From the NCBI GenBank assembly GCA_964550635.1, contig CAZJZV010000019.1:1-27864 (forward strand): 27,864 bases of DNA. Direction: 5' to 3'. The stretch comes from RGIG4097 sp964550635 (GTDB taxonomy: Bacteria > Bacillota > Clostridia > Christensenellales > CAG-917). The notes beneath the pieces are model-generated. The model saw only the letters and a list, made by a program, of their open reading frames with translations, was not told the DNA's origin and did not search any database. This document shows positions 6,872 to 15,635 of the stretch, piece after piece (the first letter of the stretch is position 1; the number at the start of each line of letters is the position of its first letter). A program made the position numbers and the translations under genes.

Positions 6872-7732
6872 CTATTTTAGAGCGAGATTGATTGCGCTAG
6901 ATATTATTTCCGCCGACCTTTCAACGAATAGCGATATATCTTTCGGCGCAACAACAAGCCGTGACAGTCCTTTTTCTTCTATGGTTTTTCGATAAACGTA
7001 TTCGTCGAGATTCTCCCCTACGCCGTCCGAATATCTCTTTGTAAAGTCGTAGACGAGCGTGCGCAGGGATAGCACGAGCGGGACGCCTATTGCAACCACA
7101 GGCACGCCCAACGTGCTTTTGTCGATTGCAGGGCGCGCGGAATACACTCCGCTCCCGGGGGATATACCCGCGGTTGTCAGTTGATAGGACGCACCAATCC
7201 TATGGACGGACGAAGTCGAAAGCGCATCCACCACAATCACCGCATCGGGTTTGATTTTGCTAACAACCGCACCGACGGTTTCTCCCGACTCAATTCCGGT
7301 TTTCCCCGCGACACCCGTTGTCAGAGTGCAGATTTTTTTGGTTTTCGTGCCGTACAAGGTCGGATTCAAGCGAGTGGACTTCACCCCTTTCAACGTTTCA
7401 AAGCCGAGCGCATCCGCGGTTATAGACGCATTTCCAAGCCCTACGACCAATACCGTTGCAGACTGCGACAAATTGCCGAGCATATTTCGAATGGTTGCCG
7501 AAATTCTTTTCACCGCATATTCTTTCTTTTCTTTATCGTCGGAATCGACGTGGTCGAAAGTCACGTAGAGACCTATATCCTTGCCGATTTTCTCTTGCAT
7601 ATCGCGATTTTTGACGTTGACGGTGCACTCTCTAATGCCGTAAGACAGGTTTTTCACAACCGCAAAATCCTTGCCGTATCCGTTTTCGAGATAGTCCATC
7701 GCCATATCGCTGTCGAAAAATGAGTATTTCAT
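6872..7732 (-). CDS. gpr: germination protease GPR (spore protease)
   Basis: GPR is the endopeptidase made in the developing spore that degrades small acid-soluble DNA-binding proteins at germination. Family signatures are clear: VVGLGN followed by ITADALG, then TGVAGKTGIES, then VVDALS, and SYQLTTAGISPGSGV. Length from ATG 7732 is 286 residues, slightly shorter than the 320-370 of many homologs. The open frame can begin at TTG 7780, but the 16 extra residues are hydrophobic/basic and unlike the family; ATG 7732 begins with MKYSFFDSDMAMD, close to the propeptide region cleaved on activation. Neither start has a good ribosome binding site. The gene is divergent from rpsT, a neighbourhood common in clostridia. 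Its presence supports a spore-forming organism. Confidence 0.9.
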   Translation of the reverse strand: MKYSFFDSDMAMDYLENGYGKDFAVVKNLSYGIRECTVNVKNRDMQEKIGKDIGLYVTFDHVDSDDKEKKEYAVKRISATIRNMLGNLSQSATVLVVGLGNASITADALGFETLKGVKSTRLNPTLYGTKTKKICTLTTGVAGKTGIESGETVGAVVSKIKPDAVIVVDALSTSSVHRIGASYQLTTAGISPGSGVYSARPAIDKSTLGVPVVAIGVPLVLSLRTLVYDFTKRYSDGVGENLDEYVYRKTIEEKGLSRLVVAPKDISLFVERSAEIISSAINLALK

Positions 7733-7774
7733 AAAAATATTGTGTGCAATTCTGCGAAAAGGTCGCAAAAATAG

Positions 7775-7803
7775 TTGCAAGAATTTCAGATATGTGATAA
7801 TAT
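7775..7803 (+). promoter_or_regulatory. promoter of rpsT
   Basis: TTGCAA (7775-7780), a 17-base spacer and TAATAT (7798-7803). The leader is about 30 bases and carries AAGGAG (7831-7836). Confidence 0.6.
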
Positions 7804-7842
7804 TTTCAAAGTTAATGAATGATATCCATCAAGGAGATAAAT

Positions 7843-8109
7843 ATGCCTAACATCAAGTCAGCAAAAAAGAGAGTCAAGGTATCCGCAAGACAAAACCAAG
7901 AAAACACCAGCAAAAAGTCCCGCGTTAAGAATGCTATCAAGAAATTCAACGACGCTATTGCGGCAAACGACGTAGCACTCGCAGAACAACTTCTTCCCGA
8001 AACCATGGCAGTCATCGACGCAGCGGTTTCCGACGGTGTCTACCACAAGAACACCGGCGCAAGAAAGAAAGCAACTATCTGCCGTTCTCTCAGCAAAATC
8101 AAAGGTTAA
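7843..8109 (+). CDS. rpsT: 30S ribosomal protein S20
   Basis: S20 binds the 5' domain of 16S rRNA early in 30S assembly. The 88-residue product starts MPNIKSAKKRVKVS, the standard S20 N-terminus, and is rich in Lys/Arg with an all-helical pattern ending in the conserved KNTGARKKATICRSLSKI tail. AAGGAG lies seven bases before ATG 7843; the in-frame ATG 7819 is upstream of that site and rejected. It has its own promoter and is followed by a strong terminator, so it is monocistronic, and it is divergent from gpr. Confidence 0.97.
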   Translation: MPNIKSAKKRVKVSARQNQENTSKKSRVKNAIKKFNDAIAANDVALAEQLLPETMAVIDAAVSDGVYHKNTGARKKATICRSLSKIKG

Positions 8110-8133
8110 GAACAAGCCCGAATAAAAAAATTC

Positions 8134-8163
8134 AAAAGGCTGTCCAACGACAGCCTTTTTTTC
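8134..8163 (+). terminator. terminator of rpsT
   Basis: AAAAGGCTGTC pairs with GACAGCCTTTT around a CAAC loop (8134-8159), followed by a T-run to 8163. Confidence 0.92.
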
Positions 8164-8257
8164 GTACGGAATTTTCCACCGCTCACCCACCCTATCATTC
8201 TTAAATTCTCAATCAAAAACTACGTTGTCAGATTAGCGTTTTAGCGTTTCCATTCCT

Positions 8258-8286
8258 GAAAATCCCCACGCTTCGCTCGGAACGAC
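8258..8286 (-). repeat. short dispersed repeat (TCCGAGCGAAGCG variant)
   Basis: On the minus strand it reads TTCCGAGCGAAGCGTGGGGAT, a diverged copy of the 266-295 and 27711-27740 repeats. The rest of 8164-8341 shows no gene or other structure that I can support. Confidence 0.5.
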
Positions 8287-8341
8287 TTGGATACAAATTT
8301 ATGCTCATTTAATGCGTTCTTCGTTTCAATATGCAGAGAAA

Positions 8342-8379
8342 AATAATACGAACTCCGTGCGGAGTTCGTATTATTTTTT
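8342..8379. terminator. bidirectional terminator downstream of the LRR lipoprotein gene
   Basis: A perfect 15-bp stem (8342-8356 with 8361-8375) with loop GTGC and T-tracts on both strands. It lies about 60 bases beyond the stop at 8439 and closes the three-gene surface-protein transcript. Confidence 0.88.
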
Positions 8380-8438
8380 GCAAGAGTTCTTGCGGTTAGA
8401 TTGTTTTGTTGAGTTTGTTTGGGTTGAGGCGCGCGGGA

Positions 8439-11195
8439 TTAGGCGGCGCGGTCTTCCCATGCGGTGACTTTGGTTTCGTCGGCTATCTTATCTCCGTCGT
8501 TGGTGAAGACTTTGTTGTATTCCTCGAGAGAATAGAGATAATTTCCATTGCCAATCGAGTTGTTTTTGAGGATGGAAATGGTTTTTTCGACGGTGTCGAA
8601 GGTGTAGCTATAGGGACCGCTATAGTTGAGATACATCTTCACGGTGGTGTCGGAATCGAACGTAATGCTCGTGAGCGCGGAACAATCCTTGAACGCCACG
8701 CCGCTGATCTTGCTTATGGAAGACGGAAGCACGACTGTCTTGAGCGCGGAGCAACCGTCAAACGCCTCGTGGTCGATAAATTTAAGACCGCTAGGCAGAG
8801 TGATAGAAGTGAGTGCGGAGCAGTTTTCAAACGCGCTACGTTCAATAGTTTTAAGACCTGTGCCGAATGTGATCGTCTCGAGAGTGTCGCACGCGAAGAA
8901 TGCACTTTCGCCGATAGTTTGCACTGCGTTGGGGATTGCGATTGACTTAAGTTTTCTACATCTAGCGAACGCAGAATCGGGAATTTTGGTGATTGCAGTG
9001 CTGAGCGTAACACTTTCAAGGACGGAGCAATTATAGAAGCAACTGTTGCCGAGCGTTGTTACGGTGTTGGGAATGACGATAGAAGTCAGTTTCATGCAAT
9101 TTCCGAACGCTCCGTCCAAAATGGTAGTAACGCTTGCGGGAATGGTGACTCCGGTGATATTCATACCAGAAAACGCATTAATTCCGATTTCTTCGACGTT
9201 GCTACCGATGGTCAAGGTTGGATTTTGTGTGTAGTTTGCACTGCCATCAAACGCATTGTTGGGGATTGTTTCGATACTGCTACCGATACTGACGTTCGTG
9301 ACGTAATTGGTGCCTCTAAATGCGCTTATACCAATAGAAGTCACGTTGTTAGGTATGACGATTTGAGTGAGTGCGGAATTGCAAAATGCTTCAAAACCGA
9401 TAGTTTTGACGTTGGAGCCGAAGTTTGCGGTTTCGAGTTCGTAGCAACCGTAGAAAGCGAGGTCGCCAATCGTTTTGATATTATCATCCAAATCCACACT
9501 TTCGAGCAAACACGATTCAAAGGCGCTTGCGGGGATAGTTTGCACGCCCGTGCCGATGCTGACCGACGAGATGCTACTAAGATGGAATGCATACGTTCCG
9601 ATTTCAGTGACGTTATTTGGTATCACGACGTTTTTAAGATTTTGAGTACATTCAAAGGCGTAGTTCCAAATTTTTTCGACGGTGTTATCGATTGTGAAAT
9701 CGGTACCTTCGCGCAATGCGGGGTATTTGACAAGGGTTTTGCCGTCCTTTGAGTACAGAATGCCGTCGACGACCTTGAAGTAGGGGTTATCCTCCGCGAT
9801 AGTTATCGAACGGATAGTTATACCCGCCCCCGTGCCGTAGCCGAACGAACCAGCCTCGATAGTTTGAAGACCTTTGCCGATTGTCAAGGTTTCCATATAC
9901 GGACTGAAAGTGCAATCTCCGCCAATAATTTTGACGTTGTCGGACAACACGATATTGAGAACGTCGCTATTATAATAGAACGCGCCGTGTGCGATTTCGA
10001 CAACGGGTTTATCGTTGTAGGTATTGGGAACAAGAACGCTCTTTGTGGAGCGACCGTTCACGGACTTGACACCGGTAACCTTGTAAGATTCACCGTCTGC
10101 GCGGAGTTGGAACGTGAGCCAATCGCTTGCGGGGACTTCGCACACGGTGCAAACCTCCGTCGAGTCATAGGAACAATAATCAAGTTTACGTTGGGGATCC
10201 TCAAAGGTTTCAGTGCCTTTGGCACCGCAGTAGCAAGAATAGTAGTAAGTTGCAGGGCTTTGGCAGGTTGCGGAAGATGCGAGATATTTGCTGCTGCAAT
10301 CTTGCGACGTGAAACTGTGGGGCGCCAAATCGCCGTACTCGTTTTCACATACGGAGCAAACTGCTTTCGCAGTGCAGGTTGCAGTTCCGCCACTGCAAGG
10401 TGCTTCGTCCGCTTTCTCCGTGGTGTGGGAGCAAGTTGCGGCATGATAGTGTTTCGTGCCGTCGCTCGTCCAAACGTTTGCATAGGTGTGAACGTGGGTG
10501 AGTTTTGGGATAGACTGGCGGTCTTCGTATTTGCAACCGATACAAACGCGCACTTTGACGCCATCTTCGGTTTCTGTTGCGGGTTTTTCTACGTCCCAAC
10601 CGTGATCGTTATAATAGTGTTCGGCATAGTCTTGAGTTGCGTTACAATTTTCGGCAAGGCATTCGTGCCAATGGTGCGTTTTGCTTTGCGACCACTCCCC
10701 GCTGAAGTTATGCGTATGCATATTCGTGACAACGGGCTCGACCAATACGAAGATTGAAAAACTATCCGTTTCAAAGGTGATTTTGCCGTCCGCGTAGTTT
10801 GCCGAGAGTCTCTCGACCGCGCCGTCGTCCTTGATATGCAAAACCGCCTTGTAACTTGCAAGGTCCGCCGTCACGGGGATACTGACCTTGACTTTGCCGT
10901 TAGGTTGCACCTTGGCGTTGTCCTTGACGACGGATACGTCGAAAATGTAGACGGGCTTGAACACGTTGTATTCCTGCTCTGCTATTGCGTTTATAGCCGC
11001 AATGCCGTCTTGACTGGTTTCGTCGATGGGAGTGGTGACGAGAGCGGAGCCCTCGGGGAAATTCCCTCCCTCGACGCTTGCGCCGAAGTCGTTGTTGAGA
11101 GTTAAGACGATAGGTTGTTCGTCGTCGTTGTTGCAAGCAGTAAGCAACGAAAGGACGAGCATAACAACTATCAAAGCTAAAATTCTTTTTTTCAT
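8439..11195 (-). CDS. secreted lipoprotein with CxxC repeats and BspA-type leucine-rich repeats
   Basis: A 918-residue exported protein. Residues 1-20 form a lipoprotein signal peptide with lipobox LLTAC and lipidated Cys21. A beta-rich N-terminal region (about 30-160, ending DSFSIFVLVEP) is followed by His/Cys-rich repeats (about 160-350) of the HxHW...C and CSVC / CIGC type seen in many gut Firmicutes surface proteins. From about 370 to 860 there is a long run of BspA/LRR_5 repeats, each about 23 residues, recognisable by VVIPNNVTEIGTYAF and SIGTGVQTIPASAF. These repeats usually mediate adhesion to host or other cells; here that is inference. GGAGAGAG precedes ATG 11195. The gene is 34 bases downstream of the next lipoprotein gene and shares its 5' end with it. 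Confidence 0.9.
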   Translation of the reverse strand: MKKRILALIVVMLVLSLLTACNNDDEQPIVLTLNNDFGASVEGGNFPEGSALVTTPIDETSQDGIAAINAIAEQEYNVFKPVYIFDVSVVKDNAKVQPNGKVKVSIPVTADLASYKAVLHIKDDGAVERLSANYADGKITFETDSFSIFVLVEPVVTNMHTHNFSGEWSQSKTHHWHECLAENCNATQDYAEHYYNDHGWDVEKPATETEDGVKVRVCIGCKYEDRQSIPKLTHVHTYANVWTSDGTKHYHAATCSHTTEKADEAPCSGGTATCTAKAVCSVCENEYGDLAPHSFTSQDCSSKYLASSATCQSPATYYYSCYCGAKGTETFEDPQRKLDYCSYDSTEVCTVCEVPASDWLTFQLRADGESYKVTGVKSVNGRSTKSVLVPNTYNDKPVVEIAHGAFYYNSDVLNIVLSDNVKIIGGDCTFSPYMETLTIGKGLQTIEAGSFGYGTGAGITIRSITIAEDNPYFKVVDGILYSKDGKTLVKYPALREGTDFTIDNTVEKIWNYAFECTQNLKNVVIPNNVTEIGTYAFHLSSISSVSIGTGVQTIPASAFESCLLESVDLDDNIKTIGDLAFYGCYELETANFGSNVKTIGFEAFCNSALTQIVIPNNVTSIGISAFRGTNYVTNVSIGSSIETIPNNAFDGSANYTQNPTLTIGSNVEEIGINAFSGMNITGVTIPASVTTILDGAFGNCMKLTSIVIPNTVTTLGNSCFYNCSVLESVTLSTAITKIPDSAFARCRKLKSIAIPNAVQTIGESAFFACDTLETITFGTGLKTIERSAFENCSALTSITLPSGLKFIDHEAFDGCSALKTVVLPSSISKISGVAFKDCSALTSITFDSDTTVKMYLNYSGPYSYTFDTVEKTISILKNNSIGNGNYLYSLEEYNKVFTNDGDKIADETKVTAWEDRAA

Positions 11196-11199
11196 AATT
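11165..11199 (-). repeat. 35-base start/signal-peptide leader shared with the next gene
   Basis: Bases 11165-11199 are identical to 12258-12292. They cover the first ten codons (MKKRILALIV), one further base and four bases upstream of the ATG. Downstream the two coding sequences diverge. Confidence 0.9.
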
Positions 11200-11229
11200 C
11201 TCTCTCCGTTGGATATTTCAAGCCTAATA

Positions 11230-12288
11230 TTATTCTTCGGTCACAACGTAGTCGCCGTCGGTGCAAGTGATACGAACGCCCGCGGTTTTGCTCCAAACGC
11301 CGCTATTTGTGATTGTTTCCCATTGTGCCTTTGTGCCATTGTAGATGATATGCAATTCGCCGTCTTCGGCGTCAAAATCGCAACCGCTATTCAGGATCGT
11401 AATGCTTGCAGGCAACGTTATTGTTCTGATAGCAGAAGAATAGCAGTTTGTGACGAATGCTTTTACCGGCTTGCCTTCATATTCCGCAGGGACTTCGACC
11501 GCCGTAAGCATTTGGTCAAAATAAGTCACTTCGTAATAAGTTTCGTCGTCGGACAAATCGAAATAGACTGCGGGATTGGTTGCTTCCCTAGTTTTGTAGT
11601 CTTTGAATTTTTCGGGAATTTCAGGCATGCTAGTTGTGTTAAATTCCTTAAAAACATACTTTACGGTTATTGTTTCGCCACCGTCCGTATATGATGCCTC
11701 CAAATTCAGATTGCCATTTTCAACCTCGTACGTGACTTCGCCGCCATTGATATAATCTATATAGAAACCTAAATAGTATTTAGCACTGTTGTTATCGGTT
11801 ATATCATATCCGTTGAAATCGACTTTCCTGAATCTATCCACGTATTCATCACTAGGTTTCCAACGTTCTATATCATACAAACAATTATCTTCCAAAAAGC
11901 TATAATAATAGGTTTCCGACATATCTTTTATATAACTATAAAAAGTGGCGCCCATATAGTACGTGCGTTGCACTTCACCGTTTCTAAACTCTACACAAGT
12001 GAAATTTTTCACTTTGCCGAGTTCCGCGATGATTTGTTCTTTGGTCATGGAGTCCGTGAATTTGACTGCATTGGGATCATCATCGCCTTCATCGACAGGA
12101 GTGTCGCTACCGGTTTCATTACCACTACCCGATTCCGTACCGCTACCTGATTCCGTACCACTACCCGATTCAGTGCCGGGTTGCACGTCGGGTTGCGTAC
12201 CTTTGTCGTTGCTGCATGCAACGAACGTAACGCAAAGTATGGAAACGATGAGCACTGCAACTATCAAAGCTAAAATTCTTTTTTTCAT
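11230..12288 (-). CDS. lipoprotein with Gly/Ser/Glu linker and LRR-like C-terminal module
   Basis: A 352-residue exported protein. The signal peptide ends in lipobox TFVAC (Cys25). A low-complexity linker (about residues 30-70) contains the six-residue repeat GTESGS and acidic DEGDDDP, and probably acts as a spacer from the membrane. The central region (75-270) resembles no domain I can name. The C-terminus (about 275-345) looks like a final LRR_5 unit: ITLPASITIL, then IIYNGTKAQWETI and a closing CTDGDY, the cap often found at the end of BspA-type proteins. GGAGAG precedes ATG 12288. The gene lies between two other surface-protein genes, 23 bases after the upstream one and 34 bases before the downstream one, so they are probably co-transcribed and co-displayed. 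Confidence 0.85.
   Translation of the reverse strand: MKKRILALIVAVLIVSILCVTFVACSNDKGTQPDVQPGTESGSGTESGSGTESGSGNETGSDTPVDEGDDDPNAVKFTDSMTKEQIIAELGKVKNFTCVEFRNGEVQRTYYMGATFYSYIKDMSETYYYSFLEDNCLYDIERWKPSDEYVDRFRKVDFNGYDITDNNSAKYYLGFYIDYINGGEVTYEVENGNLNLEASYTDGGETITVKYVFKEFNTTSMPEIPEKFKDYKTREATNPAVYFDLSDDETYYEVTYFDQMLTAVEVPAEYEGKPVKAFVTNCYSSAIRTITLPASITILNSGCDFDAEDGELHIIYNGTKAQWETITNSGVWSKTAGVRITCTDGDYVVTEE
12121..12174 (-). repeat. 18-base tandem repeat encoding GTESGS units
   Basis: Three consecutive 18-base units (12121-12138, 12139-12156, 12157-12174) differ at only a few positions and encode the linker repeats of the lipoprotein. Such repeats can change in number by replication slippage without breaking the frame. 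Confidence 0.85.
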
Positions 12289-12311
12289 AATTTTCTCTCC
12301 TTTAGCTTAGT

Positions 12312-14849
12312 TTACTTATTTTTTTTGAAGATCGCGATGAAGTCCGCGAAGGTCTTTTTCTTGATGACGAACCAGAATATCGCAAATCCGCCGAGCGCAA
12401 CGACTGCGACGCAACCGATAACGATACCCGCTATCGCACCACCCGAAAGAGTGCCGTTTTGTTGTTCATCATTCGATATATTGTTGTCAACGATAGGCTC
12501 GTCGGACGGAGCGGATCCATCGGGAGCGGTGAGTTTCTCAATTCTCAAATCTTCATCGGTCTGTTCGACACCGTCCGCATCGAAGTGCTTTCCGCAAACG
12601 GTGCAATCCTTGTGTGCTTTCACACCGAAATCGTCCATGGTTGCGGAGACTTCGTCAATCCAATCACCGAAGAAGTGACCTGCGGGAATGACCTTCCACG
12701 TTTCGATATTTTCGGTGATCTCGGTGGTGCCTGCGTTGTCAGCAAAATATCTTCCGCAGGGGTATTCACCCTCCGAACAGACGTAATAGGTTTTTGCGCC
12801 TACGGTGTTGCAAGTGTTGGAATGACCAACGATCATTTTGAGATCATGCGTATGACCTACGACCGCTTGGATGACGTATTCGCATACGGTGCAATGCACG
12901 TCGGTGGTTTCGGTTGCCGTTTCCGCGCTCTTCACGTGAGTTGCAAAATCCAATTTACCGCCGTCCTTGCAACCTTCTCTCGTGCAAGCGTGCCAGTGAC
13001 CGCTACCGTCTTTCGACCAAGTGGTTTGTGCTTGGTGATTTTCGTTCTTTGCGATGGTCAAATCCGCGATTTCCGCACCTTCACTGTCAAAGTGTTTTTC
13101 GCAATATTCACAATCCTTGTGTGCTTTCACACCATCGTTTGCGCAGTTTGCGGGGACTTCGCTTGCCATAGTGCCAAACTTATGCGCCGAAGGATTTATT
13201 GCAATTTCAAGTTCGGTTGCAGTCTTTTGCTCGCGACTAGAATTGAAAAGCAAATGACAGACCGAACATTCGTAGTGCGCTTCCCTGCCGACTGCCGAAC
13301 AAGTTGCGTTTTGGACGGGAACAAGATCGCCGTATTCGTGGCTTGCGGACACCTTGACTTGATCTGCAGTCAAAGTATGCGTTGCGAGAGCGTCTTCAAA
13401 CAACTCATCGCAAATCGTGCACTTGAAATGTTTGATATTTCCGTCAGTAGTACAACTCTTGGGAACCGCATTCACAACCGTGGTCGTATGCGTATGATCG
13501 ACAACCGTTACCATTGCATCCGCAATGCGACTTGTCGTTTTGTAAGTTGCTCTCACTTGCAAATTTGTTGCCGTTTCATCAAGACCAACGGTAAGAAGTC
13601 CGGTGTCGGATATGGTTGTATTTGAACTATTTTTATTCCAAACAACCCACGTTACGCCTGTCCTTTCTATATCGCCGTATCCTGTCCAATTGACTTCGAA
13701 CTGTCTTGTTCCGCCCTTTGCAACAGACGTCGTATCAGGAGTAAGACTTATTTCTTGCACGTAACCATTCTCCCACACGACAATGTTAAGATTTGCAGTG
13801 GAACTTTGCATATCACCTAATGCCGATTTGTTTTCGAGTTTAATGCCACCATAGAAATATTTGTTACCGTATGGAGTTTCGATACTATCCGCAGGCGTGC
13901 CGGTGATCAAACCGCTTTCGGACATCGTCAAACCCTCGGGCAAATCTGCCGTCAAAGAGTATTTTATTGGGTTATCCGCAGTGTTTGTTCCACTGCTCAC
14001 AAGTTGGATATTGACAGGTTTACCTTTGACAACTTGGATATAACCCGATGAATCGACAGACGAATATTTGTCTTCTTCGTTTATAATTGTTGCATCCCGC
14101 ATAAAAGAAGGCGCAACCGTTTCATTTTTGATTTCGATTGTATACTCTTTGGTCGCAGTTCCGGCACCGTTATATAAGCTCAGTGTAAAAGTAAAAGTTC
14201 CCGCCTCGGTGGGGGTGCCATAAATCGCCATATCTGTTCCTTGTTTAATTGTATAAAGACCTGTGGGCAATGCGCCTGCCACAACGGTACAAGTTGCAAA
14301 AGGAGTATAATGTCCTGTATATGAAACCGTTTGAAGATATGCCGAACCAACCGCACCACTTGGCAAACTCTCTGTGGTGATGACGGGCATGTCACTTTCG
14401 TCGTAGATGGCGATAGCACATACTACGCGATCACTACTGCCATATTCATTAGCAACTTCAAACGAAATATCACGAGAGCCAGCTTCTTCGGGCGTTCCGT
14501 AAATTTCACCGGTTGTGGAGTTAAGGTGCAAACCTTTCGGCAAGCAATTATAAATTCCGGTTTCATATTCATTAGCGTGGAAAGTCAAAGGAGCGGTGCC
14601 TGTGGCAACAACCTTATAGTTTTCGCCGTTAGGAGCCTTATACTCTTCCCCTACGATTGCAACCGGCAGATTTGTCCAAGTATCGGACACCGGGACTCCG
14701 CAAACCGAAAGTATAGCAGGTATTTGAGCGTCGGATTCGTCCGCATATGCTACGGCATTGCCAAGACACAACGTGCCTGCTGTGAGTGCGATACAAATTG
14801 CAACTGCGATCGCAACAAACGCTACTTCAACTTTGGATCTAAATTTCAT
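12312..14849 (-). CDS. membrane-anchored surface protein with Ig-like domains and CxxC repeats
   Basis: An 845-residue exported protein. A Sec signal peptide (cleavage after AYA, near residue 36) is followed by putative Ig-like (He_PIG) domains with the characteristic GLHLNSTTGEIYGTP and GLTMSESGLITGTP loops. A Big_2-like domain follows (SLTPDTTSVAKGGTRQF to about residue 450). At least five Cys-pair repeats come next (FKCTICDELF, YECSVCHLLF, HKDCEYCEKHFD, HKDCTVCGKHFD and others). The C-terminus is a transmembrane helix (about 804-829) with a positive KKK tail, so it is held in the membrane without an LPXTG motif. GGAG precedes ATG 14849, and a promoter lies at 14895-14923. It is the first gene of the three-gene surface operon. 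Ligand unknown; an adhesive or glycan-binding role is inferred from the domain types. Confidence 0.88.
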   Translation of the reverse strand: MKFRSKVEVAFVAIAVAICIALTAGTLCLGNAVAYADESDAQIPAILSVCGVPVSDTWTNLPVAIVGEEYKAPNGENYKVVATGTAPLTFHANEYETGIYNCLPKGLHLNSTTGEIYGTPEEAGSRDISFEVANEYGSSDRVVCAIAIYDESDMPVITTESLPSGAVGSAYLQTVSYTGHYTPFATCTVVAGALPTGLYTIKQGTDMAIYGTPTEAGTFTFTLSLYNGAGTATKEYTIEIKNETVAPSFMRDATIINEEDKYSSVDSSGYIQVVKGKPVNIQLVSSGTNTADNPIKYSLTADLPEGLTMSESGLITGTPADSIETPYGNKYFYGGIKLENKSALGDMQSSTANLNIVVWENGYVQEISLTPDTTSVAKGGTRQFEVNWTGYGDIERTGVTWVVWNKNSSNTTISDTGLLTVGLDETATNLQVRATYKTTSRIADAMVTVVDHTHTTTVVNAVPKSCTTDGNIKHFKCTICDELFEDALATHTLTADQVKVSASHEYGDLVPVQNATCSAVGREAHYECSVCHLLFNSSREQKTATELEIAINPSAHKFGTMASEVPANCANDGVKAHKDCEYCEKHFDSEGAEIADLTIAKNENHQAQTTWSKDGSGHWHACTREGCKDGGKLDFATHVKSAETATETTDVHCTVCEYVIQAVVGHTHDLKMIVGHSNTCNTVGAKTYYVCSEGEYPCGRYFADNAGTTEITENIETWKVIPAGHFFGDWIDEVSATMDDFGVKAHKDCTVCGKHFDADGVEQTDEDLRIEKLTAPDGSAPSDEPIVDNNISNDEQQNGTLSGGAIAGIVIGCVAVVALGGFAIFWFVIKKKTFADFIAIFKKNK

Positions 14850-14894
14850 AGATTTCTCCTATTCACCTTAAAGGTGTACACTTTGTCTATTACC

Positions 14895-14923
14895 ATTTTA
14901 ACACTATTTTAATGATTTGCCAA
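14895..14923 (-). promoter_or_regulatory. promoter of the surface-protein operon
   Basis: On the minus strand TTGGCA (14923-14918), 17 bases, then TAAAAT (14900-14895) preceded by TGT (extended -10). A small inverted repeat CACCTT-A-AAGGTG (14864-14876) lies just downstream of the expected start and could be an operator; that part is speculative. Confidence 0.65.
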
Positions 14924-15092
14924 TAATAAATATAAAATATAATAATTAATACGTTAAATTATCAATATTCTCACCCAATCTCACCCCACCCCCGTCCGCT
15001 CCTCATTAAAACTTCTTACTTCTTCACTATTACTTCTTACTTCAAATTCAAACCACACCAACTCCCTTAAATTTCTGTCCGCTTTTTCTCTC

Positions 15093-15191
15093 CTAGCAAT
15101 GACCTACCGTGTGCGTATCCCCCTTCCCTGTCATTCCGAGCGCAGCGAACACGGACGTTGCTACGATAAGCCCTGTAGAGTTTTTTGCCAT
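15093..15191 (-). CDS. small open frame with good ribosome binding site, doubtful
   Basis: A 32-residue frame (MAKNSTGLIVATSVF...) begins at ATG 15191 with AGGAG eight bases upstream, which is better than chance. Its second half, however, is encoded by the dispersed TCCGAGCG repeat, so it looks like the beginning of a gene whose remainder was replaced by repeat DNA. I do not recognise the N-terminal residues. Confidence 0.2.
   Translation of the reverse strand: MAKNSTGLIVATSVFAALGMTGKGDTHTVGHC
15131..15150 (+). repeat. short dispersed repeat (TCCGAGCGCAGCG variant)
   Basis: TCATTCCGAGCGCAGCGA matches the core of the repeats at 266-295 and 27711-27740. Confidence 0.5.
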
Positions 15192-15404
15192 TGTGTATCT
15201 CCTATTTTTGAATTTTTGATTGACAATCCAATTGCCATATGGTATTTTTTCTTCAAGAACGGTTGACGACACACGAATTGAGTTTCGGTTGGTCACAATG
15301 AGCATCGATGACGCATTTGCAACAGGTGCCGCCGCTCTTATTTTTTTACTTTGTAAAAAATGAATGGTGCTAATGCAAGCGTAGCGTCAGCCGCAGAAAT
15401 CCAA

Positions 15405-15635
15405 TCAGCATAGCCGTTTCGCAACGCCAGTAGCGCAGGACTCCCCCAAAGACAGAATAAGCAAATAAGACGTGCAACAACGTCGTGAAGTTGTGCCTTT
15501 GCCACTAAATACTACCTTTTTATCCTTTAGGTTTATTTTCCCTCCGTCTAACAACTCTGAGTAATAGTAGTTTTCTACTCCCGAAGGCACATCGAACTCG
15601 TTAAATTTTTCGACAAGGATATTTCCTTTTCGCAC
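15405..15635 (-). pseudogene. unrecognised gene fragment
   Basis: From GTG 15635 the first 50 or so codons look coding-like (EKFNEFDVPSGVEN, KINLKDKKVVFSGKG) with ordinary residue composition, while the remainder becomes Cys/Arg-rich and random. There is no convincing ribosome binding site. It is antiparallel to the integrase remnant at its right end. It may be a leftover cargo gene of the degraded element; no function can be given. Confidence 0.2.

Noticed and set aside
7733..7780. TTG 7780 as start of gpr
   Set aside because: The extra 16 residues do not resemble GPR, and TTG has no ribosome binding site; ATG 7732 fits family starts better, though its own site is also weak.
7819..7842. ATG 7819 as start of rpsT
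   Set aside because: AAGGAG lies downstream of it and points to ATG 7843, where the conserved S20 N-terminus begins.
12459..13625. 388-residue open frame opposite the Ig-like/CxxC surface protein gene
   Set aside because: The minus-strand gene has a signal peptide, repeats, a TM anchor and a ribosome binding site; the plus frame has none.
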